Notes: a model not told the origin generated them from the sequence alone. Counted from the first letter of the stretch, positions 8,100 through 16,501 are shown. The stretch: DNA of 64,000 bases from an uncultured bacterium (GCA_905215645.1 CAJMQS010000009.1:7658-71657), one strand, 5' to 3'. Program-made: numbers and translations.

Positions 8100-8978
8100 T
8101 TATTTGTCCAGATTATATTTGGCTTCCAGCTTCTTGATGGTACCGTCTTTCAGCCAGCCCTGCACGGCTTCTTCACAGAACTTGCTCAGGCCGGAACCCT
8201 TCTTGGTAGCCAGGCCGTATTCCTGGGGGGCGAACTGTTCCTTGATGAAGGTCCGGTCGTCGGTGTGGTAAATGGCCAAGATGGATTTATCCACGCAGAA
8301 GGCGGAAACTTCGCCGGAAGACAGTGCCGTGGAAATGGCCGGGTAATCAGCATACTGCTTGAAGCTGACCCCTTTGTTCCAGGTGGCTGCATCGAAGCTC
8401 TTGGGATCGAAGCCGTCCCCATCGATGACCTTGGCTTTGATCATGGCTTCTACCAAAGCTTTTGCAGAAGTGGAACCGGAAGATACCCCTACCACCTTGC
8501 CTTTCAGATCAGCCAGGGTATTGATGTTGCTGGCTTTTTCCACCAGTACCCCTACATGGTCCGTATAGTACGGTGTGGTGAAATCCCAGGATTTCTTCCG
8601 TTCCGGGGTGATGGTGAAAGTGGCGGCTACCATATCGATATCCCCGGAATCCAGGAGTGCGGTACGGGTAGCTGCCGTCACCGGCGTATATTCTACATCG
8701 ACCCCCAATTTCTTGGCCAGTTCGGCTCCCAGGTCAACTTCCATGCCGGTGAATTTGCCGGTAGCCGGATCCTGGTACCCGAAGCCCTTGGTCACGTTCT
8801 TGACGCCGACCCGCAGGACGCCCCGCTTCTTGATGGCGGCGATATCTTCCGCTACATTGGAGGATTTACCTGTATCTGCGCTTTTTTTCTCGTCCCCACA
8901 GCCTGCAAATAAAGAAACGGCCATCAGGACGGTGACACCCAATGCAAAGATCTTGCTCAGTTTGCCCAACTTTTTCAT
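8100..8978 (-). CDS. Amino-acid ABC transporter substrate-binding lipoprotein
   Basis: A 292-residue extracytoplasmic solute-binding protein, family 3 (GlnH/PEB1/GltI type). The lipoprotein signal is MKKLGKLSKIFALG...SLFAGC, with Cys26 as the lipidated residue; a polar linker follows. The mature fold begins at KRGVLRVGVKNVTKGFGY, and it has the ligand-site pattern FTGMEVDLGAELAKKLG, DMVAATFTITPERKK and VVGVSSGSTS. In a glutamate-fermenting organism glutamate or aspartate is the plausible ligand, but this is inference. It lies between the ATPase gene and the two permeases, which together make a full importer. Confidence 0.93.
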   Translation of the reverse strand: MKKLGKLSKIFALGVTVLMAVSLFAGCGDEKKSADTGKSSNVAEDIAAIKKRGVLRVGVKNVTKGFGYQDPATGKFTGMEVDLGAELAKKLGVDVEYTPVTAATRTALLDSGDIDMVAATFTITPERKKSWDFTTPYYTDHVGVLVEKASNINTLADLKGKVVGVSSGSTSAKALVEAMIKAKVIDGDGFDPKSFDAATWNKGVSFKQYADYPAISTALSSGEVSAFCVDKSILAIYHTDDRTFIKEQFAPQEYGLATKKGSGLSKFCEEAVQGWLKDGTIKKLEAKYNLDK

Positions 8979-9032
8979 GATAAAACCTCCCCAAATTGCT
9001 GCTTTTGTTCTCTATGATTATCGCCCGGTGTA

Positions 9033-9761
9033 TCAGCGGATAATCTTGCTCAAGAATTTCTTCACCCGGTCGTTGGTGGGATTCACGAAGAAATGGTCCG
9101 GAGTCCCTTCGTCGATGATCTGTCCGTTTTCCATAAACACGATCCTATCGGCTACCTGCCGGGCAAACCCCATTTCGTGGGTCACCACCACCATGGTGAT
9201 GTTCCCCTCTTTGGCCAGCTTGATCATCACGTCCAGCACTTCCTGGATGGTTTCCGGATCCAGTGCCGAGGTAGGTTCATCGAAAAGGATGATCTTGCTT
9301 TCATCGCACAGGGCCCGGGCAATGGCGATCCGCTGCTGCTGCCCGCCGGATAAGGTGGTGGGATACACATTGGCTTTGTGCCGGAGCCCTACCACTTCCA
9401 GATAATGGTAGGCGGTCTTTTCTGCATCCTCCTTGCTCTTGTGCTTGAGCTTCATGGGTGCCAGGGTCAGGTTCTGGAGCACCGTCATGTGGGGGTAAAG
9501 ATTGAACTGCTGGAACACCATGGACATGTTGTCCCGGATGATCTGGGTCCGGTTTTTCCGGGTCAGCTCCGTACCATTGATATACACATGCCCATCCGTA
9601 GGTTCTTCCAGGAAATTCATGCACCGGACGGTGGTGGATTTCCCTGAACCGGACGGCCCGATGATCACCAGTTTTTCCCCTTCCTTCACTTCCAGGTTGA
9701 CGTCCTTCAATACATGGTTGGTGCCAAAGTATTTGTTGACGTGTTCGAGTTTGATCATCAT
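9033..9761 (-). CDS. Amino-acid ABC transporter ATP-binding protein (GlnQ/GltL type)
   Basis: A 242-residue ATPase that powers the importer encoded downstream. All motifs are present: Walker A GPSGSGKST, Q-loop VFQQFNLYPHMTVLQN, signature LSGGQQQRIAIARAL, Walker B IILFDEPTSALDPE, and the H-loop VVTHEMGFARQVADRIVFM typical of polar amino-acid transporters. The ATG at 9759-9761 is preferred because AGGG lies just upstream; in-frame ATGs at 9794, 9767 and 9758 are alternatives. It is the first gene of the operon, preceded by a good promoter with tandem repeats. Confidence 0.94.
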   Translation of the reverse strand: MMIKLEHVNKYFGTNHVLKDVNLEVKEGEKLVIIGPSGSGKSTTVRCMNFLEEPTDGHVYINGTELTRKNRTQIIRDNMSMVFQQFNLYPHMTVLQNLTLAPMKLKHKSKEDAEKTAYHYLEVVGLRHKANVYPTTLSGGQQQRIAIARALCDESKIILFDEPTSALDPETIQEVLDVMIKLAKEGNITMVVVTHEMGFARQVADRIVFMENGQIIDEGTPDHFFVNPTNDRVKKFLSKIIR

Positions 9762-9816
9762 AGCCATCCCTGCTTTCGTTTTATTTGCAATCATTACAGC
9801 TTGCTTTGCTTAATAC

Positions 9817-9895
9817 TGTTCGTATTATTTCGAACAATTACGATTATAGCTAAAATATGGTTTGTGTAAATCGGTTCACAAATAGTTCACAAATA
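9817..9895 (-). promoter_or_regulatory. Promoter and candidate operators of the amino-acid ABC operon
   Basis: On the minus strand a -35 TTTACA (9865-9870) and -10 TATAAT (9843-9848) are separated by 16 bases. Immediately upstream lies a perfect tandem repeat of 11 bases, GTTCACAAATA, at 9874-9884 and 9885-9895 (plus-strand sense). Near the expected transcription start is an inverted repeat TGTTCG (9817-9822) / CGAACA (9831-9836) with an 8-base spacer. Both look like regulator sites; the regulator is unknown. Confidence 0.6.
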
Positions 9896-10031
9896 ATTGT
9901 CATGAAAACGAGAAAATTGTTACGTTGTTTACTGTATGGGTGGGATTATTCTGTATACAAAGGGCAAAGCCCCTTGTCCGCGGTCAACGGTCAGCTGCGT
10001 TTCCTTTTTGGTTAACCCTTTCCTTATTGTC
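9896..10031. other. Intergenic DNA between divergent operons
   Basis: The rest of the 513-base gap between the ABC operon and panC. It holds an AT-rich stretch and one copy of the GTCAACGGTCAGCTG-type repeat (about 9980-9998). No gene is seen here. Confidence 0.6.
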
Positions 10032-10059
10032 TTGACAAGACTTCCATTCTGAGTATAAT
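10032..10059 (+). promoter_or_regulatory. Consensus promoter of panC
   Basis: TTGACA (10032-10037) and TATAAT (10054-10059), both perfect consensus, with a 16-base spacer. The predicted transcription start near 10066 lies about 210 bases before the panC start codon, so the mRNA has a long leader. Confidence 0.8.
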
Positions 10060-10065
10060 AAAGAC

Positions 10066-10274
10066 CCGAATGATGGGACTTCTGGCAGGAGATAAATTTA
10101 GGGTTCCATCTATCATAAAGGTTTCCGTTACAGGACTGCGCGCGGGCCATATCCATGGCCAGGATCCTTTCGGGACCGGAACCAAATACATATCGAAAGA
10201 CTGGGACGGCAAGGTGCCCCTCTCTCTTATGGGTACTGGATATTCCAGGACTTTCACCGAAAGGTGTTGTCATT
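10066..10274 (+). promoter_or_regulatory. Long structured panC 5' leader, candidate pantothenate-related RNA element
   Basis: Several hairpins can be drawn by eye: GGCCAT/ATGGCC (10145-10160); a stem GGATCC TTTC GGGACC (10162-10177) in which two adenines (10164, 10175) face each other; CTGGA/TCCAG (10236-10248); and CACC-GAAA-GGTG (10255-10266), a GNRA-loop hairpin whose 3' side is the GGTG ribosome-binding site of panC. A known RNA class, the pan motif, lies upstream of pantothenate genes and has hairpins with two bulged adenines; the second stem resembles it. The match is by eye only. No Rho-independent terminator is seen, so control would be at translation. Confidence 0.45.
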
Positions 10275-11126
10275 ATGCAACTGTTCCGTACCGTAAAAGA
10301 TCTGAAGGACTTTGTCCGCACTGTGAAAAAAGAAGGCAAGACCATCGGCCTGGTGCCCACCATGGGCGCCCTCCACGAAGGCCATGCCTCCCTGATCAAA
10401 GCCGCTGCCCAAGAAAATGACGTAGTCATCGTCAGCGACTTTGTGAACCCAACCCAATTCGGCCCCAACGAAGATTATGATGCCTATCCCCGGAAGCTGG
10501 CCGCAGACGAAAAAGTCGCGGAAGCCGCCGGTGCATCGGCCATCTTTGCCCCTTCGCCGGCTGAAATGTATCCCCACAAGGATATGACCTGGGTAGAAGT
10601 GACGGGCAATATCACCAAAGTTCTTTGCGGCCGCACACGCCCCATCCATTTCCGGGGTGTGGCAACGGTATGCACCAAGCTGTTTAATCTTTCCCAGGCC
10701 GATCGGGCCTATTTTGGGCTGAAAGACGCCCAGCAGACGGAAGTCCTCCGCCGTATGGTGGAAGACCTGTTCATGAACGTAGAACTTCGGATCATGCCCA
10801 TCGTCCGGGAAGCCGACGGACTGGCCAAAAGTTCCCGGAACGTATACCTGTCTCCGGAAGAACGGAAGGCCGCTCTGGTCCTTTTCCGGAGCCTGAAACA
10901 TGCCAAAGAAGCCTTTGCTGCCGGCCAGCGGGATCCCCAAAAATTGGTGAATCAGGTAGCGGAAGAAATCAAGGCCGAACCCATGAGCAACATCGATTAT
11001 GTGGAAATCTACGGCATGCCCGGGCTGACGGAAGTCTCCGGCCCCATTACCGGCCGTGTGCTCCTGGCGGTGGCGGTGAAGTTCGGCACCACCCGGCTCA
11101 TCGACAACGTGGTACTGGAGGGCTGA
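10275..11126 (+). CDS. panC: Pantothenate synthetase (pantoate-beta-alanine ligase)
   Basis: A 283-residue cytoplasmic enzyme that joins pantoate and beta-alanine with ATP to make pantothenate. Signatures: PTMGALHEGHASLI near residue 28 (HIGH-type ATP site), SDFVNPTQFGPNEDY, GVATVCTKLFN, QADRAYFGLKDAQQ and KSSRNVYLSPEER (KMSKS-type loop). The length is exactly that of the family. The ATG at 10275 starts the conserved MQLFRTVKDLKDF sequence; an upstream in-frame start at 10155 would translate the leader and is rejected. No panB, panE or panD is adjacent; instead the next gene is a likely pantoate or ketopantoate importer. Confidence 0.97.
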   Translation: MQLFRTVKDLKDFVRTVKKEGKTIGLVPTMGALHEGHASLIKAAAQENDVVIVSDFVNPTQFGPNEDYDAYPRKLAADEKVAEAAGASAIFAPSPAEMYPHKDMTWVEVTGNITKVLCGRTRPIHFRGVATVCTKLFNLSQADRAYFGLKDAQQTEVLRRMVEDLFMNVELRIMPIVREADGLAKSSRNVYLSPEERKAALVLFRSLKHAKEAFAAGQRDPQKLVNQVAEEIKAEPMSNIDYVEIYGMPGLTEVSGPITGRVLLAVAVKFGTTRLIDNVVLEG

Positions 11127-11130
11127 CCGG

Positions 11131-12105
11131 ATGGTGGATGCAATCGTACGTTTCTGTACCCGGTACATGTCCATCGGGGTGGTGCTCATCGGATTCCTAG
11201 GGATTCTGGAGCCTGGGCTCATGAAGCCTCTGGCCCCCCAGATACCCACCTTCCTGGGCATCATCATGTTCGGCATGGGCATGAGCCTGACCCCGGACGA
11301 CTTCCGGAACGTATTCCGCCAGCCAAAGAACGTGGCCATCGGAACTCTGCTCCAATTCACCATCATGCCCGCCGTGGCTTTCGGGCTGATCCACTTGTTC
11401 CAGCTCCCTGAGGCCATTGCCATCGGGGTGGTGTTAGTGGGCTGCTGCCCCGGGGGAACCGCTTCCAATGTAATTTCCTACATTGCCCATGCGGATGTGG
11501 CCCTGTCGGTTTCCATGACCATGGTGAACACCCTGCTGGCCCCCTTTGTGACCCCCTTCCTGGTGTGGCTCATTGCGGGCACCTGGGTAGACATCAACTT
11601 TGTTTCCATGATGCTTTCCATTGTGAAGATGGTACTGCTGCCCCTAATCCTTGGCATCGGGATGAACTACTTCTTCCCCCGCCAGGTCAGCCGGGTCATC
11701 CGGGTCATGCCCATGCTCTCCGCCCTGGTAGTAATCCTTACCGTGGGCTGCGTGGTGTCCATGTCCGGGCGGGCCATTGTGGACAACGGGCTGGTGATCC
11801 TCTGTGTGGTGATCCTCCACAATCTGTGCGGGATGCTGCTGGGCGGATTCTTCGCCCGACGCTTTGGACTGGACAAAGCCCAGTGCCGGGCCATGACCAT
11901 TGAAGTGGGCATGCAGAATTCCGGACTGGCCTCCACCCTGGCCCTGATGTACTTCACCGCTGCTGGCGGCATAGCCGGTGCCATCTTCTCCGTGTGGCAC
12001 AATGTATCCGGCTCCCTTTACGCCTCCTACTGCGTAGGAAAAGACGAGGAAGGACAGCCGGAAGAAGAAGCGGGAGAACTGGTGGGAGAAAAGAATAGGA
12101 ATTAA
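11131..12105 (+). CDS. Bile acid:sodium symporter family transporter, PanS-like
   Basis: A 324-residue membrane protein of the BASS family with about ten hydrophobic segments. Hallmarks are GCCPGGTASNVISYIA near residue 108 and IEVGMQNSGLASTLA near 264, the two crossed-helix motifs that bind sodium. It starts 4 bases after panC with its GGAGGG site inside the panC end, so they form one operon. PanS of Salmonella, a BASS protein, imports ketopantoate. Linkage to panC suggests that this protein brings in pantoate or ketopantoate for PanC. The family call is firm; the substrate is inferred. The C-terminal tail is acidic and charged. Confidence 0.88.
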   Translation: MVDAIVRFCTRYMSIGVVLIGFLGILEPGLMKPLAPQIPTFLGIIMFGMGMSLTPDDFRNVFRQPKNVAIGTLLQFTIMPAVAFGLIHLFQLPEAIAIGVVLVGCCPGGTASNVISYIAHADVALSVSMTMVNTLLAPFVTPFLVWLIAGTWVDINFVSMMLSIVKMVLLPLILGIGMNYFFPRQVSRVIRVMPMLSALVVILTVGCVVSMSGRAIVDNGLVILCVVILHNLCGMLLGGFFARRFGLDKAQCRAMTIEVGMQNSGLASTLALMYFTAAGGIAGAIFSVWHNVSGSLYASYCVGKDEEGQPEEEAGELVGEKNRN

Positions 12106-12110
12106 ATAAA

Positions 12111-12145
12111 AGAAGGGGCTGTTGCGCGTGCAACAGCCCCTTTTC
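12111..12145. terminator. Bidirectional terminator between convergent genes
   Basis: A perfect 11-bp stem GGGGCTGTTGC (12115-12125) / GCAACAGCCCC (12130-12140) with loop GCGT, flanked by A-rich sequence on the left and TTTT on the right. It serves the panC operon (plus) and the permease gene that ends at 12144 (minus). Confidence 0.85.
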
Positions 12146-13388
12146 ACCACCCCTTCGGCAGCATCCCGGCCATGCTCAGGAGGGCGTATATGCCGGAGGA
12201 CAGGAACACGGCCAGCACCAGGGCCTGGATGGGACGGGAGGCCAGCCAGCCGCACTGCCAGCAGGGTTCCTGGTCTCCGTTTTTCCGGGCGCTGCGGACC
12301 ATGAACACCGGCAGCACGGACATGATGATGCCTCCAAAAGTCCCGGCGCTGAAAATGGCGTTTACAAAGCCCACCAGCCCGCTGCTGGCCAGGAAAATGG
12401 GCGGGAGCACGATAAAGGCCAGGCAAAGAGCCCGGCTCCGGATATCCCGTTCCGACCGGAATCCCAGCCGCTCGATGCAGTTGGTGAGGAAACTTTCTGC
12501 AATGGCCCAGAAAGAAGTGAGCATAGCGCAGAAGGCAAAGAAATTCACCAGCAGATAGAACAGTGGGTTCTCCAGAGCCCGTCCCCAGGAAAGAGAAGCC
12601 ACCTCTGTGATTTCCTTCCCCGGCAGCATCAGGAATACCGCCAAGGGTACCAGGGCCAGGATCAGGAAAGAGATCCCCGTCCCCCCCAGGATGGCTGGCA
12701 CCAGTTTTTCCGGACGGTCCTGGAAACCCCGGGCCAGTTCCGGCACAATGTACTGGACCGCATAGCAGAACACAGCAATGTTGAACACAGGGATTCCCCA
12801 GGTCCAGTGGGCATAGAGGATCTGATCCAGCGGGACCCGGGCCCGGAGGAAAGACGCCCCCACCAAAAGGACCAGCATGAAGATCATCCCCAGCCCCAGG
12901 AACTTTTCCGCCGCCCCGGTGACCTTCAGCCCCAGCCAGACCACGGCAGAGGCCCCGATGGAAAACAGCAGGCTGGCCTCTTCCAGGGGCAGCCCCAGGA
13001 ATGTGCTGATGATCTTCCCGCACCCAGTGATGTAGGCAATCAGGCTGCAGAAACTGGTGGCTCCCACAGAAAAGAAGATCAGCCAGGAGCCGACCTTCCC
13101 TACATATTTTTCCGCCAGCCCGGAAAGCTGCAGAGGCCGTTGGGTACGCAGGGCGGTTTCCGCCACATAGAGCATGGAAGCCACCGAAAGGAATCCGGCC
13201 GCCAAAAGCCAGGTGAGCAGCACCGGCCATCCCGCCTTCCGGCTGGCATAGGCCAGTCCCAGCACCCCGGATCCGATGGTGGCTCCCACCACCAGCATCA
13301 CCGCCTCCGTAAAGGTCAGCCGGCGGACTTCCAGAGCCCCCGCCTCTGCTTCTGCATTTTCAATCCGTCTCGTTTCCGTATATTCCAT
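12144..13388 (-). CDS. Aromatic/hydroxy amino-acid permease (HAAAP family)
   Basis: A 414-residue inner-membrane transporter with about 11 transmembrane segments. The start of the fold, FTEAVMLVVGATIGSGVLGLAYASRKAGW, is typical of the amino acid/auxin-permease superfamily and of the TyrP/Mtr/SdaC group in particular; ITGCGKIIS and WAIAESFLTNC fit as well. The N-terminal 25 residues are acidic and cytoplasmic. Likely substrates are tyrosine, tryptophan or serine, but the sequence does not decide. It is monocistronic: AAGGAG site before the start, terminator after the stop, and another terminator upstream. Confidence 0.85.
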   Translation of the reverse strand: MEYTETRRIENAEAEAGALEVRRLTFTEAVMLVVGATIGSGVLGLAYASRKAGWPVLLTWLLAAGFLSVASMLYVAETALRTQRPLQLSGLAEKYVGKVGSWLIFFSVGATSFCSLIAYITGCGKIISTFLGLPLEEASLLFSIGASAVVWLGLKVTGAAEKFLGLGMIFMLVLLVGASFLRARVPLDQILYAHWTWGIPVFNIAVFCYAVQYIVPELARGFQDRPEKLVPAILGGTGISFLILALVPLAVFLMLPGKEITEVASLSWGRALENPLFYLLVNFFAFCAMLTSFWAIAESFLTNCIERLGFRSERDIRSRALCLAFIVLPPIFLASSGLVGFVNAIFSAGTFGGIIMSVLPVFMVRSARKNGDQEPCWQCGWLASRPIQALVLAVFLSSGIYALLSMAGMLPKGW

Positions 13389-13486
13389 GGCTTCTTCTCT
13401 CCTTTATGGATTGTCAACTCAGCTGACTTGCACACCGGATTATTGTAGCACAACAAAGAAAGAGAGAACAGGCAGGTTAACGGAAA

Positions 13487-13514
13487 AGGAGCTGTTGCGC
13501 ATGCAACAGCCCCC
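13487..13514 (-). terminator. Terminator hairpin after argC
   Basis: GCTGTTGC (13491-13498) / GCAACAGC (13503-13510) with a GCAT loop, extended by G/C pairs on each side; on the minus strand it runs into a TCCTTTTCC tract. It follows the argC stop at 13520 and is almost the same hairpin as the one at 12115. Confidence 0.7.
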
Positions 13515-13519
13515 TCTCC

Positions 13520-14446
13520 TCACAGTTCCAGTCCCGTTTCCGGGTCCAGTCCCATGGCGATATTCATGTTTTCGATGGCCGCGCCGCTGGCCCCTTTGCC
13601 CAGATTGTCGAACTGGGCGGATACGGTGAACCGTTCCTCGTTGCCGCAGATGAAGATCCGCAGAGAATCTTTCCCAGCCAAGGTGTTGGACCCCAGCATC
13701 TTGGGCATCTCCTCCGATTGGACTACGGTGATGAAAGCCTGATCCTTGAAAAAGTCCGCATACAATTTCCGGATGGCGGCCAGGCTCAGATCCGCCGGCA
13801 TCCGGAAGCCCGCCGTCACCAGCATCCCGGCATAATAGGGTGCCACGATGGGCAGGAAGATCGGCGCCTGTTCCAGCCCGGCATATTTCAAGATTTCCGG
13901 CAGATGTTTGTGCTGCTGGCCCAAGGCATAGATCCGGGGCGCATCCAGTTCCTGATCATGGAGATTTTCATAAGAAGCGATCATCTTCTTGCCCCCGCCG
14001 GAATACCCAGTCAAAGAAGTCAGGGTATAGAGTCCGTCCGCCGGGATCAGCTGGGCCTTCACCAGAGGAGCCAGGACGGCAATGGAGCCGGTGGCATGGC
14101 AGCCCGGATTGGCGATCCGGCTACTTTCCTGGATGGCATGGAAATAGCTGGGGCCCAGTTCTGGGAACCCGTAAGCCCAGCCCGGGTCGCAGCGGAAAGC
14201 CGTAGAGGTGTCGATGATCTTGGTTTCACAGTCTTTGGCAGCTTCGGCCACTTCCCGGGAAGCCGCATCCGGCAGGCATAGAAAAGCCACATCAGCCTGG
14301 TCGATCTTTTCCAGCCGGGCGTCCAGGTTCTTCCGCAGATCGCTGCTGATGGACAGCAGTTCGATATCCTCCCGCTGCTTCAGGCGCTGAGCCAGACGCA
14401 GCCCCGTCGTCCCTTCACCGCCATCGATAAACACTTTAAACATCAT
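13520..14446 (-). CDS. argC: N-acetyl-gamma-glutamyl-phosphate reductase (type 2)
   Basis: A 308-residue NADPH-dependent enzyme of arginine synthesis that reduces N-acetyl-glutamyl-5-phosphate to the semialdehyde. It is the shorter ArgC2 type: VFIDGGEGTTGLRLAQRL near the start (nucleotide-binding loop), DTSTAFRCDPGWAYGFPEL, and the catalytic cysteine in ANPGCHATGSIAVLAPL. The start is at the first ATG of an ATGATG pair, 7 bases from GAGGGG. No other arg genes are adjacent, so it is isolated from the rest of its pathway. Confidence 0.95.
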   Translation of the reverse strand: MMFKVFIDGGEGTTGLRLAQRLKQREDIELLSISSDLRKNLDARLEKIDQADVAFLCLPDAASREVAEAAKDCETKIIDTSTAFRCDPGWAYGFPELGPSYFHAIQESSRIANPGCHATGSIAVLAPLVKAQLIPADGLYTLTSLTGYSGGGKKMIASYENLHDQELDAPRIYALGQQHKHLPEILKYAGLEQAPIFLPIVAPYYAGMLVTAGFRMPADLSLAAIRKLYADFFKDQAFITVVQSEEMPKMLGSNTLAGKDSLRIFICGNEERFTVSAQFDNLGKGASGAAIENMNIAMGLDPETGLEL

Positions 14447-14550
14447 GACCACCCCTCATCCTCAGGTATTTTGTAAAATTAGAAGTAGGACCATTATAGC
14501 ACAGTTGGTGGGAGAGGGACAGATACTTTTTGGGATTTTTGCATAAAAAT

Positions 14551-14586
14551 GCAAAGAGACTAAGGAACAATTCCTAGCCTCTTCTC
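14551..14586 (-). terminator. Terminator after P1B ATPase gene
   Basis: An imperfect hairpin between GAGACTAAGGAA and TTCCTAGCCTCT (about 14555-14582); on the minus strand it is followed by TTTGCATTTTTATG. It lies just after the stop of the metal ATPase gene at 14591. Confidence 0.6.
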
Positions 14587-14590
14587 ATAT

Positions 14591-16501
14591 TTATCCTTTT
14601 TTATTGAATAAACAGCGCATGGAATTCAGCACACAGAGGATCAGCACCCCGGTATCGGCGAAAATGGCAAACCACATGTTGATGAACCCCAGGGCCCCCA
14701 GCACCAGGCTGATGCCCTTGATGCCGATAGCGAACACGATGTTCTGGTACACGATGCCCACGCATTTCCGGGCAATCCGGATGGCTTTGCTGATTTTCAG
14801 CGGGTCGTCGTCCATGAGCACCACATCCGCCGCCTCGATGGCCGCATCGCTGCCCAGGGCTCCCATGGCGATCCCGATATCTGCCAGGGACAGCACGGGA
14901 GCGTCGTTGATCCCGTCTCCCACAAAGGCCACTTTTTCCTTGGGGTCCTTCCGGCGGATCAGGGCTTCCACCTGTTCCACTTTCCCCTGGGGCAGCAGTT
15001 CGCTGTGGACTTCGTCGATGCCCAATTCCTTGGCCACTGCTTCCGCCGTGCGCTTCTCGTCCCCGGTGAGCATGATCACTTTCTTCACCCCGTTTTCTTT
15101 CAGGGCCCGGACGGCTTCTTGGGAATGTTCCTTGATCCGGTCGGCAATCAAGATGTGCCCGTGGTATGACCCGTCGATGGCCACGTGGACCAAGGTCCCC
15201 ACCATATGGCAGTTCATATAGGGGATGTGGAGCATGTCCATGAGCTTGGCGTTCCCGGCGGCGACAGTATGGCCGTCTACCTGGGCCACCACCCCTTTGC
15301 CTCCGTATTCCTGGATATCCGTCACCCGGTTCCGGTCAATGGGCTTGCCGTAGGCCCGCTGGAGGCTCTTGCTGATGGGATGGCTGGAAGCACATTCCGC
15401 TAGGGCAGCCATTTCCAGCACTTTCTTTTCTTCCAATTTATTGTGATGGACTGCGGAGACTTCAAACACGCCCTGGGTCAAGGTCCCCGTCTTATCCATC
15501 ACCACATAGGCGGTATGGGCCAAGGTCTCCATGTAGTTGGAGCCTTTGATCAAGATTCCCTGCCGGCTGGCCCCGCCGATCCCCGCAAAGAAGCTGAGGG
15601 GGATGGACAGCACCAGAGCGCAGGGACAGCTGACCACCAAAAACAGCAGGCTCCGGTACAGCCACATATGCCACAGGGGGGCTTCCCCCATGGCCAACCG
15701 CACCAGGGGAGGCAATAGGAACAGGGCCAGGGCCGCACTGCACACGGCAGGCGTATAGACCCGGGCGAATTTGGTGATGAACACTTCGGATTTGGCCTTC
15801 CGGGAGCTGGCATCTTCCACCAGTTCCAAGATCTTAGAAACGGTGGATTCCCCAAACTCTTTGGTGGTTTCAATGGTCAGGACTCCGTTCAGGTTGATGC
15901 AGCCGCTGATCACTTCATCCCCCGCCCCCACTTCCCGGGGCAGGCTCTCTCCCGTGAGGGCCGCCGTATCCAGATTGGACCGGCCGTCCACCACCCGTCC
16001 GTCGATGGGGACCTTTTCCCCGGGCTGGACGATGATCCGGGTGCCGATGGCCACTTCGTCCGGATCCACCTGGACCAGTTTCCCATCCTGCTCCACATTG
16101 GCGTAGTCCGGGCGGATATCCATGAGTTCACTGATGTTCCGGCGGCTTTTGCCCACGGCATAGTCTTCGAACAGTTCCCCTACCTGGTAGAACAGCATCA
16201 CCGCCACCGCTTCCGCATAGTCCCCGTTCTGGTAGATGCCCAGCCCGAAAGCCCCCAGGCTGGCCACCGCCATCAGGAAGTTCTCATCCAGCACCTGGCC
16301 CTTCCGGATGTTCTTCACCGCCTTCAGCAAGATGTCCCAGGAAACGATCAGATAAGCGGCCAGATAGGGCAGCAGATGGAAGATCCGGTATTCCAAGGAA
16401 ACTCCTTCTCCCTTCCAGGCTTCCGGCAGGAACGCCCCGGCCACTGTCAGGATGAAAGAAACGGCGATACGTCCGATCATCACTTTGTCTTCTTTTTCCA
16501 T
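14591..16501 (-). CDS. Heavy-metal-translocating P-type ATPase (P1B, zinc/cadmium-like)
   Basis: A 636-residue pump that exports metal ions at the cost of ATP. It has TGES at 183-186 (actuator), the metal-binding CPC in SCPCALVLS at 292-294, the phosphorylated D336 in DKTGTLT, a SSHPIS (HP) motif, TGDEKRTAEAVA and GDGINDAPVLSLADIGIAMG. The Ser-Cys-Pro-Cys segment and overall layout fit the ZntA/CadA group, although copper cannot be excluded. Unlike most relatives it has no N-terminal heavy-metal-associated domain; that domain is encoded separately by the small gene just upstream. Confidence 0.93.
   Translation of the reverse strand: MEKEDKVMIGRIAVSFILTVAGAFLPEAWKGEGVSLEYRIFHLLPYLAAYLIVSWDILLKAVKNIRKGQVLDENFLMAVASLGAFGLGIYQNGDYAEAVAVMLFYQVGELFEDYAVGKSRRNISELMDIRPDYANVEQDGKLVQVDPDEVAIGTRIIVQPGEKVPIDGRVVDGRSNLDTAALTGESLPREVGAGDEVISGCINLNGVLTIETTKEFGESTVSKILELVEDASSRKAKSEVFITKFARVYTPAVCSAALALFLLPPLVRLAMGEAPLWHMWLYRSLLFLVVSCPCALVLSIPLSFFAGIGGASRQGILIKGSNYMETLAHTAYVVMDKTGTLTQGVFEVSAVHHNKLEEKKVLEMAALAECASSHPISKSLQRAYGKPIDRNRVTDIQEYGGKGVVAQVDGHTVAAGNAKLMDMLHIPYMNCHMVGTLVHVAIDGSYHGHILIADRIKEHSQEAVRALKENGVKKVIMLTGDEKRTAEAVAKELGIDEVHSELLPQGKVEQVEALIRRKDPKEKVAFVGDGINDAPVLSLADIGIAMGALGSDAAIEAADVVLMDDDPLKISKAIRIARKCVGIVYQNIVFAIGIKGISLVLGALGFINMWFAIFADTGVLILCVLNSMRCLFNKKG

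Noticed and set aside
10066..10274. T-box, TPP, cobalamin or tetrahydrofolate riboswitch before panC
   Set aside because: None of their conserved boxes could be found in the leader by eye.
10155..10274. N-terminal extension of PanC from an upstream ATG
   Set aside because: The added 40 residues match no PanC, and the normal N-terminus begins at the ATG at 10275.
11644..13230. A 528-codon minus-strand frame spanning panS-like and permease genes
   Set aside because: It runs antisense through the BASS gene, across the terminator and out of frame in the permease; composition is Gly/Pro/His-rich noise.
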